Below, one piece after another: positions 39,416 to 49,125 of a DNA stretch of 64,000 nucleotides. This DNA comes from Roseomonas mucosa ATCC BAA-692 (GTDB lineage Bacteria; Pseudomonadota; Alphaproteobacteria; Acetobacterales; Acetobacteraceae). The stretch's first letter is position 1. Every line of letters starts with the position of its first letter. Location: contig NZ_JHWD01000002.1 of NCBI RefSeq assembly GCF_000622225.1, positions 124,001-188,000 on the forward strand, written 5' to 3'. Made by a program: the position numbers and the translations under genes. The notes under the pieces were generated by a model. It saw nothing but the letters and a program-made list of their open reading frames with translations, made no database searches and was not told the origin of the DNA.

Positions 39416-40585
39416 ATGATCAATTCCGGCGACAGGGCGGAGGACGCGCAGGCACCCATCATGGTTCTGACCCAGGACCAGGGCGTGCTCCGGGCCGCGC
39501 GCAGCGCGGTGAGCGCGCTCGGCCAGCCGGCCTCCGCGCTGCAACACGCCTTTTCCCCGCAGGAAGCCTTGAATGCCGTCCTGGCAGCGGATGAGCCGCC
39601 CCGCCTCCTGATCCTGGAGGATGGTGCCAGCGGTAACGGAATCGACGAGCTCCGCGTCGCGACGGCCGATGCCTTTGGCGCCACCCGCAGCATGGTGCTG
39701 AGCCGCGACCACGCCGCCGCCCTTTCGCCCCGGGCGATTCGCGCCGCCATGCGGTCCCTTCCCGCCGCCACGCCCCTGGCGGAGGACACGGAGGCGATCC
39801 GCCTCGGCCTGCTGCAAGGCCAGGTCTCGGTGCGCTACCAGCCCATCGTCCGCATCCGCGACGGCCAGCCGACCGGCGCCGAAGCCCTGGCGCGCTGGGA
39901 GGCCCCGACCGAACGCTATTCGCCCGAAAGCTTCGTGCCAATCGTGGAAAGCGCCGGACTCGGGCTGGACCTGTCCATCGCCGTGGCGCGCCGTGCCGCG
40001 CAGGAATTCGCCATGGTGCGCCGCAGCCGCCGCCGGGGAAGGAACTGCCGTGTCTCGGTGAACCTGCCGCTTGCGGTGCTGCTGCAGGACGACACCGCCG
40101 CCTGGCTCGGCCTGATCCTGGCCAAAGCCGGCCTGCCCGCCCATGCCTTGGCGCTGGAACTGACGGAGACAACGCCGGTCGAGGACCGCAGCCTGCTGCG
40201 GCGCGCCCTGCTGCGGCTACGCCGGGCCGGCCACGAGGTGCTGTTGGACGACCTTTGCCTCGACGATCCCCGCGAATCGCTGCTGGACCTGCCTTTCGGC
40301 GGCGTGAAGCTGGACCGCAGCGTCACCGCCGCCATGCGCCACAGCCACCGCGCGCGGAACATGGTCCGGCGCGTGGTACGGCAGGCCGATTCGGCCGGGA
40401 TGCGTGTGGTCGCGGAGGGCATTTCCGATCTGGGCCTCTGGCGTGCCGCCGCCGCCGCCGGGGTCTCGCACGCCCAGGGCTATGCGGTCGGCCGCCCCAT
40501 GCCGGCGGAAGTGCTGCCCGTCTGGTCGCGGAACTGGACGCAGCCGCGCTTCAACCCGGCGCGCCGGTTCCAGGCGCCGGGTTGA
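39416..40585 (+). CDS. EAL-domain protein with N-terminal receiver-like segment
   Basis: This 389-residue protein has an N-terminal receiver-like part (about residues 10-120: APIMVLTQDQGVLRAARSAV, then RLLILEDGASG) with no clear phosphorylatable aspartate, and a C-terminal EAL domain for cyclic-di-GMP hydrolysis. EAL residues are visible: GAEALARW near 155, the asparagine in SVNLPLAVL, ALELTETTP, LLDDL, VKLDRSV, VVAEGIS and AQGYAVGRP. Loop 6 reads LDDLCLDD and not the usual DDFGTG, so activity may be altered. No GGDEF domain. The start at ATG 39416 is uncertain; an ATG at 39290 would add 42 unlikely residues. Its end overlaps the convergent glycosyltransferase by 35 bp. Confidence 0.85.
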   Translation: MINSGDRAEDAQAPIMVLTQDQGVLRAARSAVSALGQPASALQHAFSPQEALNAVLAADEPPRLLILEDGASGNGIDELRVATADAFGATRSMVLSRDHAAALSPRAIRAAMRSLPAATPLAEDTEAIRLGLLQGQVSVRYQPIVRIRDGQPTGAEALARWEAPTERYSPESFVPIVESAGLGLDLSIAVARRAAQEFAMVRRSRRRGRNCRVSVNLPLAVLLQDDTAAWLGLILAKAGLPAHALALELTETTPVEDRSLLRRALLRLRRAGHEVLLDDLCLDDPRESLLDLPFGGVKLDRSVTAAMRHSHRARNMVRRVVRQADSAGMRVVAEGISDLGLWRAAAAAGVSHAQGYAVGRPMPAEVLPVWSRNWTQPRFNPARRFQAPG

Positions 40586-42824
40586 CCCGCCCCGCCCGCA
40601 GAAGCGCGGCGAGGCGGTCCAGCCCTTCCTCCACCGATGCATGCCACCGTCCGGCCAGTTCCCGCGAGGCGGCCAGGAGCTCCGTGCGCAGGGCGGGGCT
40701 GGCACGGTGTTCCGCCATCCAGCCCGCCACCGCCGCCGCATCCCCGGCCTGCTGCGCCGGATGCCGCGCTCCGAGTCCGGCAAAGGCGTGGCGCGTACCG
40801 ATCACCGGATGCCCGAGACCCAGGGCCTCCACGGTCTTGATCTTCAGCCCGGTGCCGCCCTCGACCGGGTTCACGACGCAATCCACCAGCCGGTAAAAGG
40901 CGCCCGCCTCCGCCACCGGTCCGATGGCCATGCCAGCGGAGCGGAATCCGCCCGCCACCCCGGCCTCCCCGGCCAGGAGCCAGGGAATTCCCGGGTGCGG
41001 GGCCAGGGCCCGGTCCAGCGCCGCCACCCCATGGAGGTTCCAGACATTGGCGCTGGCTAGCAGCCCGAAATCCCAGGCCGCCGGTCCCCTGGCGCGGGGC
41101 GGCACAGCCCCTGGCCCGGCCGCATGGCCCACCGTCAGCACCGCCCGCGCGCCGCGCCGGCGCAGCACTTCGCTTTCCTCCGGCTGGATGCCCAGGACCA
41201 GCTCGGCCCGCGCCAGCCCCGCCGCTTCCTCCGCCAGCCCGGTCCAGAACCAGGATGGCGCGAGGCCGAGCCGCGCCGCCTCCGCGGCGCGCCCGCCGAC
41301 CAGATCGTGGGTGTCCAGCACGCGGAAGGCCCCCGGCACCGCCTCCAGCACCGCCGACATCCAGGTGTAGGAGGCGATCACCACGTCGTAGCGCCCCTGC
41401 CGGTGCAGCGCCGCGACCGCCTCCACCGTCTCCGGCGGGCACCAGTCGTCCAACGCCCAACGGTCGGCATGGGCGGGAAAGCGCGCCGGGCGCCAGGGGA
41501 TGGGATGCCGTGCCAGCCAGGGCGAGGCATCGTCTCCGCCCGACGCCTTGCGGGGCGGCGCCGCCAGTTCCATCGGCAGGCCACGGCTGGCCAGGGCCCC
41601 GGCCAACCGGTGGATACGGGCCGCATTGCCCGCCCGTACCGGCAGGGGCGAGAGCGGCGAGACCAGCAGGATGCGCGGGCGGGCGCCCCGTAGCGGCACC
41701 GGATGGGCGGGACCCGGCGGCACCGCGAGCGGCGGCGGCGCGGCGCGGAAGTCCTCGATCACGGCGCGATAGGCTCGCGCCACCGAATCCGGCGAGAGCA
41801 CCGTCCGGGCGAAGAGCCGCGCCCGCTCCCCGATCGCGTCGCACAGCCCGGGATCGCGGCTCAGTGCCGCCAGGGCCGCCACCATCGCGCGCTGCGGCGC
41901 CAGGGCGGGCAGCGCCAGCACCGCATCGCGCGGCAACTCGGCATAGGCTCCCGTGTCGGAGACCAGCGCGCAGCGCCCCGCCGCCAGGGCACGTGCCAGG
42001 GTGCCGGAGCTCTCCCCCACCGAGGGCGCGCGCAGATTGGCCAGGACGTCGCAGGCGGCGATGTGGAGGCCGAGCGCCGATTCCTCCAGGAAGCCCGTCA
42101 CGCGCAGCCGGCCCTCCGCCCGCAGGCGCTCCACCACCGGGCCGGGCGGTCCTGTCACCGCCTCGTCCCATTCCCCGGCATGGAGCCAGAGCAGGCCCGG
42201 CCGGCGCGGCGCCAACGCGGCCACGGCCTCCGCCACCCAGCCGAGGCGCTTGGCGCGCGAGGCGAAGCCTGCGGTGAGGATCACGAAGGCATCCCTCGGC
42301 AGGCCCAGCGCCACGCGCGCCGCTTCCCGGTCGTACGGGCCCGGCAGGGCCAGATGCGGGATGACCGCGCAGCGCAGGGCCAGTTCCGGACAGCGCTGCC
42401 GCAACAGCCCCTCGGCATGGCGCGAATGCACCACCACGGCCCTCGCCCCGCGCAGGGCGGGCCGCAGCAGGTCCAGCGCCGAGGCCGCCGCGCCGGGTAG
42501 GCGCCCCCCCTCCAGCCACGGCTTCCCCAGCCCTTCCCACAGCGCCGGCCGGGCCGCCTGGATCTCTCCGGGCGGCAGGGCGAGGCGCGCCGGCACGGCG
42601 AGGGTCATGTCATGCAGCGTCACCACCCCCGGCACCCGCCGCAGCGCGCGCAGCACGAAGGCATGGCCGGGATTGTTGCCGATCTGGTGCAGCGCCCTCG
42701 CCCCCGGGGGAATGGCAGCCCCGGCGGCCTCCTCCGATTCGCGGATGTCGCAGTCATAGGCGCCGGAAAGCGCGTCAGTCAGGGCCCGGGCGTAATCGGC
42801 GATCCCGTTCCGGATCGGCGGCAT
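40551..42824 (-). CDS. Twin glycosyltransferase (two GT4-like domains)
   Basis: This 757-residue cytoplasmic protein contains two glycosyltransferase domains of GT-B fold. The first (about residues 1-370) has LTAGFASRAKRLGWVAEAVA and the donor-site region SVGESSGTLARALAAGRCAL. The second (about 385-735) has VEGGTGLKIKTVEALGLGHP, the GT4 signature with the conserved E-G. Such fusions assemble surface polysaccharides. ATG 42824 begins at MPPIRNGIADYARAL, but the preceding codons RLHVFSP also match the family N-terminus, so the real start is probably a few codons upstream and non-AUG (CTG 42857 follows GGAG by nine bases). Confidence 0.86.
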   Translation of the reverse strand: MPPIRNGIADYARALTDALSGAYDCDIRESEEAAGAAIPPGARALHQIGNNPGHAFVLRALRRVPGVVTLHDMTLAVPARLALPPGEIQAARPALWEGLGKPWLEGGRLPGAAASALDLLRPALRGARAVVVHSRHAEGLLRQRCPELALRCAVIPHLALPGPYDREAARVALGLPRDAFVILTAGFASRAKRLGWVAEAVAALAPRRPGLLWLHAGEWDEAVTGPPGPVVERLRAEGRLRVTGFLEESALGLHIAACDVLANLRAPSVGESSGTLARALAAGRCALVSDTGAYAELPRDAVLALPALAPQRAMVAALAALSRDPGLCDAIGERARLFARTVLSPDSVARAYRAVIEDFRAAPPPLAVPPGPAHPVPLRGARPRILLVSPLSPLPVRAGNAARIHRLAGALASRGLPMELAAPPRKASGGDDASPWLARHPIPWRPARFPAHADRWALDDWCPPETVEAVAALHRQGRYDVVIASYTWMSAVLEAVPGAFRVLDTHDLVGGRAAEAARLGLAPSWFWTGLAEEAAGLARAELVLGIQPEESEVLRRRGARAVLTVGHAAGPGAVPPRARGPAAWDFGLLASANVWNLHGVAALDRALAPHPGIPWLLAGEAGVAGGFRSAGMAIGPVAEAGAFYRLVDCVVNPVEGGTGLKIKTVEALGLGHPVIGTRHAFAGLGARHPAQQAGDAAAVAGWMAEHRASPALRTELLAASRELAGRWHASVEEGLDRLAALLRAGRVNPAPGTGAPG

Positions 42825-42999
42825 CGGGGAAAAGACGTGCAGCCTGGGTCGCAGAAGCCTGATCTCCGGCCTGAAGGGAGGGCACTCTCGCCCAATGGTT
42901 GATGATTGATTAACCTCTCAGGATGATTGCGTCATGTCCATCTGGGCCCATCCCGCTCAGGTAGCAGGGCGCCATGCCGGAGCAGGAGAGGAACACGGT

Positions 43000-44292
43000 T
43001 TGACGGATGCTGGGCCGAGGCCTCCCGCCTTCGAGCATGCGGGACTGGAGACGGGCCTCCTTCGCCTGCGCTGCGTGACGCCGGGCCGGCTGGAGGCGCC
43101 CCTGATCGCCTGGCTGGGCGGCATGGAGGCCGGCCGCGCCGGACTGCCGGAAGGCTCCGTAGAGTTCCAGCCCGGTGACCCGCTCACGCTCCGCATCGGC
43201 CGCCTGCCCTGCGCCGCGCCCGGCGAGATGCTGCGCTTCGCTTGCCCCGGCGGCGGCGGGGACCTGGTGCCGCCCCTCGCCCTGGCGGACGGGCGCGTGG
43301 CCTGGGCGCTGCTCGGCCCAGGCGAGCCGACGGTGGAGGCTCTGGAGGCCCGCCAGGGCGTGCTGCACGGCCGGCTGGTGAACGCGGTGAACGGGCTCTT
43401 CGCCCCGCCCCTCTCCGCGCGGGTGAACGGCGCCCTGCCGCGCGCCATCGTGGCGGAACCGCCCCGCCCCCGGCCCGACGGCGCCTCGGTGATCCGCTTC
43501 GCCCTGTCGCTGCGGCCAGAGGAGATCGGCGAGGCGGGGCTGAGCGTGGAGATCCGCGCGGAAGGGGTGGAGGCACCCCTCGCCCGCTGGGCCCTCGCGC
43601 CGGTCGTGTTGCAGGAGGCCGAGACCCTGGCCGGGCTCGCGGCAAGGCTGCGCCGCCTGGAACAGGCCAGCACTCTGCGGGATGCACGGCTGCGCCTGGA
43701 CCTCGACCACGGCTTCGCCACGCGCGACGCCCGCTTCGAGGCTTTCGTGGAGCATGTGGTCGGACTGATCGCCGGCGGCGGCCCGGAAGGCGGCCGGATC
43801 GCCGCGCCCGATGACAGGATCGAAGGCCTGCTCACCCCCCTGCGTGCCCTGCTCGACGAGGCCATGCCGCCCCCGGCCGTGCTGCCGGCGGAACGGCGCC
43901 TCGGCCCCGGCGACGGCGCCTTCACCCTGGGCTGGCACCCGCCGGAGGAAGCCTTCCGCTGGATGGGACCGAGCGGCATGGTCGAGAATCCGGACCCCTG
44001 GCGCCCGGTGCGCGCGGTGCGGCTGCGGGTCGCGCAGGTCTATGGCAGCGACCGGCCGCGCCTGCTGGCCAGCCTCGATGCCCGCCACGCACCGCTGCGC
44101 CTGCAACCGGTGGAGGGTGGGACGGAGGTGCTGATCGTGCCCGAGGAGGCGCTGGCCTTCGACGTGCTGCGCCTCGACAGCCTCACCCATGGCAGCCCGG
44201 CGCGCGAGGGCCGGGGCGACGACACGCGGGAACTCTCGCTCGCCGTGGCGGAGGTGGTCTTCGTCTATGCCGGGGATGGCGGCGGGCCGTGA
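43000..44292 (+). CDS. Hypothetical protein, family not recognised
   Basis: This product of about 430 residues has no membrane helix or signal peptide. It contains repeated Pro/Glu-Ala stretches and a possible beta-rich part at the C-terminus, ending VFVYAGDGGGP. I do not recognise the family. TTG 43000 has AGGAGAGGA about seven bases upstream and gives a plausible N-terminus; an ATG at 42934 would add 22 residues of non-coding look. It is divergent from the glycosyltransferase and converges on purA. A glycan or envelope link is suggested only by the neighbour. Confidence 0.7.
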   Translation: MTDAGPRPPAFEHAGLETGLLRLRCVTPGRLEAPLIAWLGGMEAGRAGLPEGSVEFQPGDPLTLRIGRLPCAAPGEMLRFACPGGGGDLVPPLALADGRVAWALLGPGEPTVEALEARQGVLHGRLVNAVNGLFAPPLSARVNGALPRAIVAEPPRPRPDGASVIRFALSLRPEEIGEAGLSVEIRAEGVEAPLARWALAPVVLQEAETLAGLAARLRRLEQASTLRDARLRLDLDHGFATRDARFEAFVEHVVGLIAGGGPEGGRIAAPDDRIEGLLTPLRALLDEAMPPPAVLPAERRLGPGDGAFTLGWHPPEEAFRWMGPSGMVENPDPWRPVRAVRLRVAQVYGSDRPRLLASLDARHAPLRLQPVEGGTEVLIVPEEALAFDVLRLDSLTHGSPAREGRGDDTRELSLAVAEVVFVYAGDGGGP

Positions 44293-44325
44293 CCCGCCGC
44301 CCCGGGGCTGATGGAGCCTGACGGC

Positions 44326-45615
<1,290 letters not shown>

Positions 45616-45617
45616 GT

Positions 45618-46784
45618 TCAGTCCTTTCCGGAAACCGGCGCGGCGGCGCCGTCGAATGGCACGGCCTCCCGGCCATGCAGGATATGGGAACAACGCAGGC
45701 GACGCGGATCGTCGTCCCGCGACAGCGCCTGCACGGTGACGAAGCCCCGCGCCCGCAGCGCGGCCCCGGCGGCGGGATCGGCGCCCGCCGGCAGGAAGAC
45801 CCGCGCCGGCCCGGCCCACCGCGGCGCGGCGCGCAGCACGGCATCGGGATAGAGCGTCAGACCGGTGGCGGGCTCCTCGCCCGACATGTACCGCCCGCCC
45901 CGCGCCATCTCCCCGGTGCGGCCCGGGCCGAAGATCGTATAGGCCACGCCGGTGTGGTAGCGCAGGCCGCGGAACTCCACCGGGTCCAGCGTGATGCGCA
46001 GGTCGGGTGCGCGGGCGCGGATGGCGGCGATCACCGCCTGGGCATTGTCGGCGATGGCCCGCGCCCGTGGCGGCAGGGCGACGGCTTCCAGCGCCGCCAG
46101 CGCGGCATCGGCGGGGCCGGCGGCGGCCAGCAGCCCGGGCAGGAACACCGCCGGCGGCCCGGCCTGTTCGGCCAGCGCGGCGACGGCGGCGGCATCCTTG
46201 CGGTCCAGCGCCCGCGCCAGGGCGTTCCGTGCCTCGCCTGCCAGCCCGGCGGCATCCAGCAGCGCCGGGGACATGGCGGGCAGGGTGATGTCGAGGGCGA
46301 CATTCTCCACCCCCACCCGCGCCAGCGCCTCGACACCCACCAACGCCACCTCGGCATCGGCGGCGGCGCAGTCGATGCCGATCAGCTCGATCCCCGCTTG
46401 CGGCAACTGCCGCTCCGGCGCGATCTGCGAGCCGCGGACCCGCAGCACCTGACCGGAATAGGAAAGCCGCAGCGGCCGTTCCACCCCGCGCAGCCGGGTT
46501 GCGGCCAGCCGCGCCACCTGCGGCGTCATGTCGGCGCGCAGCCCCATCATGCGCTGGCTCACCGGGTCCATCAGGCGGAAGGTCTGCTCCGCCACGGCGG
46601 CGCCGGACCCGGCCAGCAGCCCTTCCTCGAACTCCAGCAGCGGCGGCTTCACCCGCTCATAGCCATGGGCCGCGAAGACGGCGAGCATCGCCTCCACCAG
46701 CGCGGCCTCGCGCGCGGCGTCGGGGGGGAGCAGGTCGGACAGGCCCGCCGGCAACAGGGCGGGGTTGGGACTGTCGGAGGGCAT
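45618..46784 (-). CDS. hisZ: ATP phosphoribosyltransferase regulatory subunit
   Basis: HisZ is a histidyl-tRNA-synthetase-like protein that has no synthetase activity but activates a short form of HisG in histidine synthesis. It has 388 residues. HisRS-like motifs remain ([54 protein letters not shown]), while the synthetase-specific C-terminal anticodon domain is absent. The window shows HisZ and HisI but not HisG. It leads the hisZ-purA pair, a common arrangement in alphaproteobacteria. Confidence 0.94.
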   Translation of the reverse strand: MPSDSPNPALLPAGLSDLLPPDAAREAALVEAMLAVFAAHGYERVKPPLLEFEEGLLAGSGAAVAEQTFRLMDPVSQRMMGLRADMTPQVARLAATRLRGVERPLRLSYSGQVLRVRGSQIAPERQLPQAGIELIGIDCAAADAEVALVGVEALARVGVENVALDITLPAMSPALLDAAGLAGEARNALARALDRKDAAAVAALAEQAGPPAVFLPGLLAAAGPADAALAALEAVALPPRARAIADNAQAVIAAIRARAPDLRITLDPVEFRGLRYHTGVAYTIFGPGRTGEMARGGRYMSGEEPATGLTLYPDAVLRAAPRWAGPARVFLPAGADPAAGAALRARGFVTVQALSRDDDPRRLRCSHILHGREAVPFDGAAAPVSGKD

Positions 46785-46896
46785 CTCGTCTCGTGGTCTC
46801 GAACGGCATGAAAAGCGCGCGCGGCTGTGTGGCAGCCTGCACGGGGAACGGCAAGGCCGGAGAACCGTTCACATCCCGTATCCACGAGGGTCTGCC

Positions 46897-47451
46897 ATGA
46901 AAAGGCCTGCCGCTCTTCTCCTTCTCGCTCCCCTCCTGCTCGCTGCCTGCACCACGCGGCAGCCCGGCCCGGACGTGTCCGGCTGGGGCGATCCCTTCAC
47001 CCTCGGCGCCCAGGATGCGCTGGAGGACTTCGGCCATACCGCCGGGATGGAGGGACGTCTGGACAAGTCGCTCTTCGCCGCGCTGCGGGTGGAGCAGCTG
47101 GCCGAGGCGGCGCAGACCGACCCGCTCTGGCAGACGGGGCGCATCTCGACCTTGCAGCCGCAGCTCCTGATGGCCCGCCGCCAGATGCGGCAGGCGGCGG
47201 GCATCGCCGAGGCGGCGCCCCCTCGCCCGGTCCAGGCCGGCCTCTACCGCGCCCTGCGCGTCGCCCAGGCCGGGGACATGGCGCAGGCTCAGGCGGCGCT
47301 GAGCGGCCCGGCCTTCCCGCTCGGCGGTGCCGCCACGCTGCAAAGGCTGCAGCACCTGCCCCGCCTGCCGCTGGTGGATCAGGCCGCCGCCCGCACCGCC
47401 CTCATCGCCGGCAGCCCGGGGCCCAGCAGCAATTCCGGCCTGCCCTTCTGA
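46897..47451 (+). CDS. Lipoprotein of unknown function
   Basis: This 184-residue protein begins with a lipoprotein signal peptide MKRPAALLLLAPLLLAACTT, where the lipobox LLAAC places the lipidated cysteine at residue 18. The mature part is Ala/Leu/Gln-rich and mainly helical, with no family I recognise. ATG 46897 has CGAGGG upstream. The position is divergent from hisZ and convergent on serC. An envelope role is inferred from the signal only. Confidence 0.78.
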   Translation: MKRPAALLLLAPLLLAACTTRQPGPDVSGWGDPFTLGAQDALEDFGHTAGMEGRLDKSLFAALRVEQLAEAAQTDPLWQTGRISTLQPQLLMARRQMRQAAGIAEAAPPRPVQAGLYRALRVAQAGDMAQAQAALSGPAFPLGGAATLQRLQHLPRLPLVDQAAARTALIAGSPGPSSNSGLPF

Positions 47452-47469
47452 CGGCAGGCCAGCCGGGCC

Positions 47470-48642
47470 TCAGCCCGCGAAACGCGCCCTGGTTTCCGCA
47501 TAGGCCCAGTCGAGCCAGGGCAGCAGCGCCTCGATATCCGCGGTCTCCACCGTCGCGCCGCCCCAGATCCGCACCCCCGGCGGCGCGTCGCGATAGGGGG
47601 CGAGGTCGAACCCTGCCCTTTCCGCTTCGACCAGCCCGGTCAGCATCTTCGCCGCCTTGCCCTGCGCCTCGGCATCCAGCGCGATGAACCAGGGCGCCAC
47701 GATGCGTAGGCAGATCGAGGTCGAGGAGCGCGTGGCCGGGTCCTCCGCCAGGAACTCCACCCAGTCGCGGCGTTCCACCCAGCGCGCGACGGCGGCGAGG
47801 TTCGCCTGCGACCGCCCCTTCAGCCCCGCGAGCCCGCCCATGGATTCTGCCCAGCGCAGCCCATCCAGCGCATCCTCGACGCAGAGCATAGAGGGCGTGT
47901 TGATCGTGTCCCCGGCGAAGATGCCCTCGATCGGCCTGCCGCCCTTGGCGAGGCGGAAGACCTTCGGCAGCGGCCGGTCGGGGGTGAAGGAGGACAGCCG
48001 CTCCACAGCGCGGGGCGAGAGCGCCAGCATCCCATGCCCGGCCTCGCCCCCCAGTACCTTCTGCCAGGACCAGGTCACCACATCGAGCCGGTCCCAGGGC
48101 AGGTCCATGGCGAAGGCCGCCGAGGTGGCATCGCAGATCGCCAGTCCTTCCCGGTCCGGCGCGATCCAGCCCCCGTCCGGCACCCGCACGCCCGAGGTCG
48201 TGCCGTTCCACACGAAGACCACGTCCCGCGCCCAGTCCACGGCGGCGAGGTCGGGCAGTTGCCCATAGGGCGCCTTCAGCACCCGCGCATCCGGCAGGCG
48301 GAGCTGCGTGACGATGTCGCTGGCCCATTCGCCGGAGAAGGACTCCCAGCTCAGCACATCGACGCCCCGCACCCCCAGAAGCGACCAGAGCGCCATCTCC
48401 ACCGCCCCGGTGTCGGAGGCCGGCACGATGCCCAGGCGCCAGCCCTCCGGCATGCCCAGCATGGCGCGCGACCGCTCGATCACCTCGCCCAGCCGCGCCT
48501 TGGCATCCTTGGCCCGGTGGCTGCGCCCGACCAGGGCCGCGGCCAACACTTCCGGCGACCAGCCCGGCCGCTTGGCACAGGGGCCGGAGGAGAAGCAGGG
48601 ATTGCTCGGGCGGAGATTCGGCTTTTCGGTCGCGACGGGCAT
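47470..48642 (-). CDS. serC: Phosphoserine aminotransferase
   Basis: SerC makes phosphoserine from 3-phosphohydroxypyruvate in serine synthesis. It has 390 residues and belongs to the longer alphaproteobacterial type starting [17 protein letters not shown]. The PLP lysine is in [13 protein letters not shown] near residue 193, and the substrate loop [14 protein letters not shown] precedes it. ATG 48642 ([11 protein letters not shown]) is the natural start; the frame is open further upstream through the leader. serA is not adjacent. The leader carries hairpins that may regulate the gene. Confidence 0.94.
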   Translation of the reverse strand: MPVATEKPNLRPSNPCFSSGPCAKRPGWSPEVLAAALVGRSHRAKDAKARLGEVIERSRAMLGMPEGWRLGIVPASDTGAVEMALWSLLGVRGVDVLSWESFSGEWASDIVTQLRLPDARVLKAPYGQLPDLAAVDWARDVVFVWNGTTSGVRVPDGGWIAPDREGLAICDATSAAFAMDLPWDRLDVVTWSWQKVLGGEAGHGMLALSPRAVERLSSFTPDRPLPKVFRLAKGGRPIEGIFAGDTINTPSMLCVEDALDGLRWAESMGGLAGLKGRSQANLAAVARWVERRDWVEFLAEDPATRSSTSICLRIVAPWFIALDAEAQGKAAKMLTGLVEAERAGFDLAPYRDAPPGVRIWGGATVETADIEALLPWLDWAYAETRARFAG

Positions 48643-48665
48643 CGGCGTGCGGTCTTCCCAGGTGA

Positions 48666-48736
48666 CGAGCCCTCGGCTCGCTCGGAGCCCGGGCGGGGCG
48701 GCCCGGAGAGAAGCGAGGGTTAGAGAAGCGAGGGTT
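48666..48736 (-). promoter_or_regulatory. serC leader with two mutually exclusive hairpins and a 15-bp tandem repeat
   Basis: On the minus strand, CGAGCC-GAG-GGCTCG (48666-48680) and GGCTC-CGAGC-GAGCC (48675-48689) are both perfect hairpins and share the GAGCC segment, so only one can form at a time. Upstream of them is an exact tandem repeat of AACCCTCGCTTCTCT (48707-48721 and 48722-48736). A serC leader motif with a possible attenuator role is known from alphaproteobacteria; whether this one belongs to it is not tested. No run of T follows the hairpin nearest the gene. Confidence 0.5.
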
Positions 48737-48849
48737 ACGCCCTGCCTCACTTGGCGGGCAAGGCATGCTGCCCGCTGGTCAGCTCCCGCCGATCGGCCAT
48801 AAGGGGTCCTGCAGGGCGTCAGGGGCACAATGGCCCCCACGCGCTCCGG

Positions 48850-49053
48850 TCCGCCGCAACCGGAACACCCCCCTCATCCAGTCCAGGGCGGTGGACCTGC
48901 CGCCCGGCATGCTGCTCATGTCCCAGCTCTTCCCGGGCGCTGTTCGGCCTGCTCGGCCTGCTCGCCCTGGCCGTCGCCGCGCCGCTGGCGGCGGTCACCA
49001 TCACGGTGGTCAAGCGCAGCTATGTGCGGGACTGGTTGCGCCGCCTTCGGTGA
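48850..49053 (+). pseudogene. C-terminal remnant of an AI-2E family permease
   Basis: The plus strand encodes [20 protein letters not shown] in one frame and then FGLLGLLALAVAAPLAAVTI and TVVKRSYVRDWL in the next, which together form the end of an AI-2E family transporter (the TPLIQ-AVDLPP loop and the last helix). A frameshift lies near 48938-48942, and no N-terminal part or start is seen. The intact AI-2E gene begins 72 bp further on, with the equivalent segment TPIVQKQTADLPPALLLLSQ. Confidence 0.8.
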
Positions 49054-49125
49054 TCGGCGCGCGGCTTGCCCGGCCCCCGGCCGGCACCGCATAGACAGGC
49101 AGTTGCATGGAATCCACCCAGCCGC

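Noticed and set aside
39290-39416. N-terminal extension of the EAL protein from ATG 39290.
   Set aside because: The 42 residues are encoded by AT-rich sequence that looks like a promoter and have no similarity to signal or receiver parts, although GGAAAG precedes the ATG.
48751-49053. Separate 100-codon gene before the AI-2E permease.
   Set aside because: Its C-terminus is a fragment of an AI-2E permease and the first half is random, so it is treated as a pseudogene remnant.
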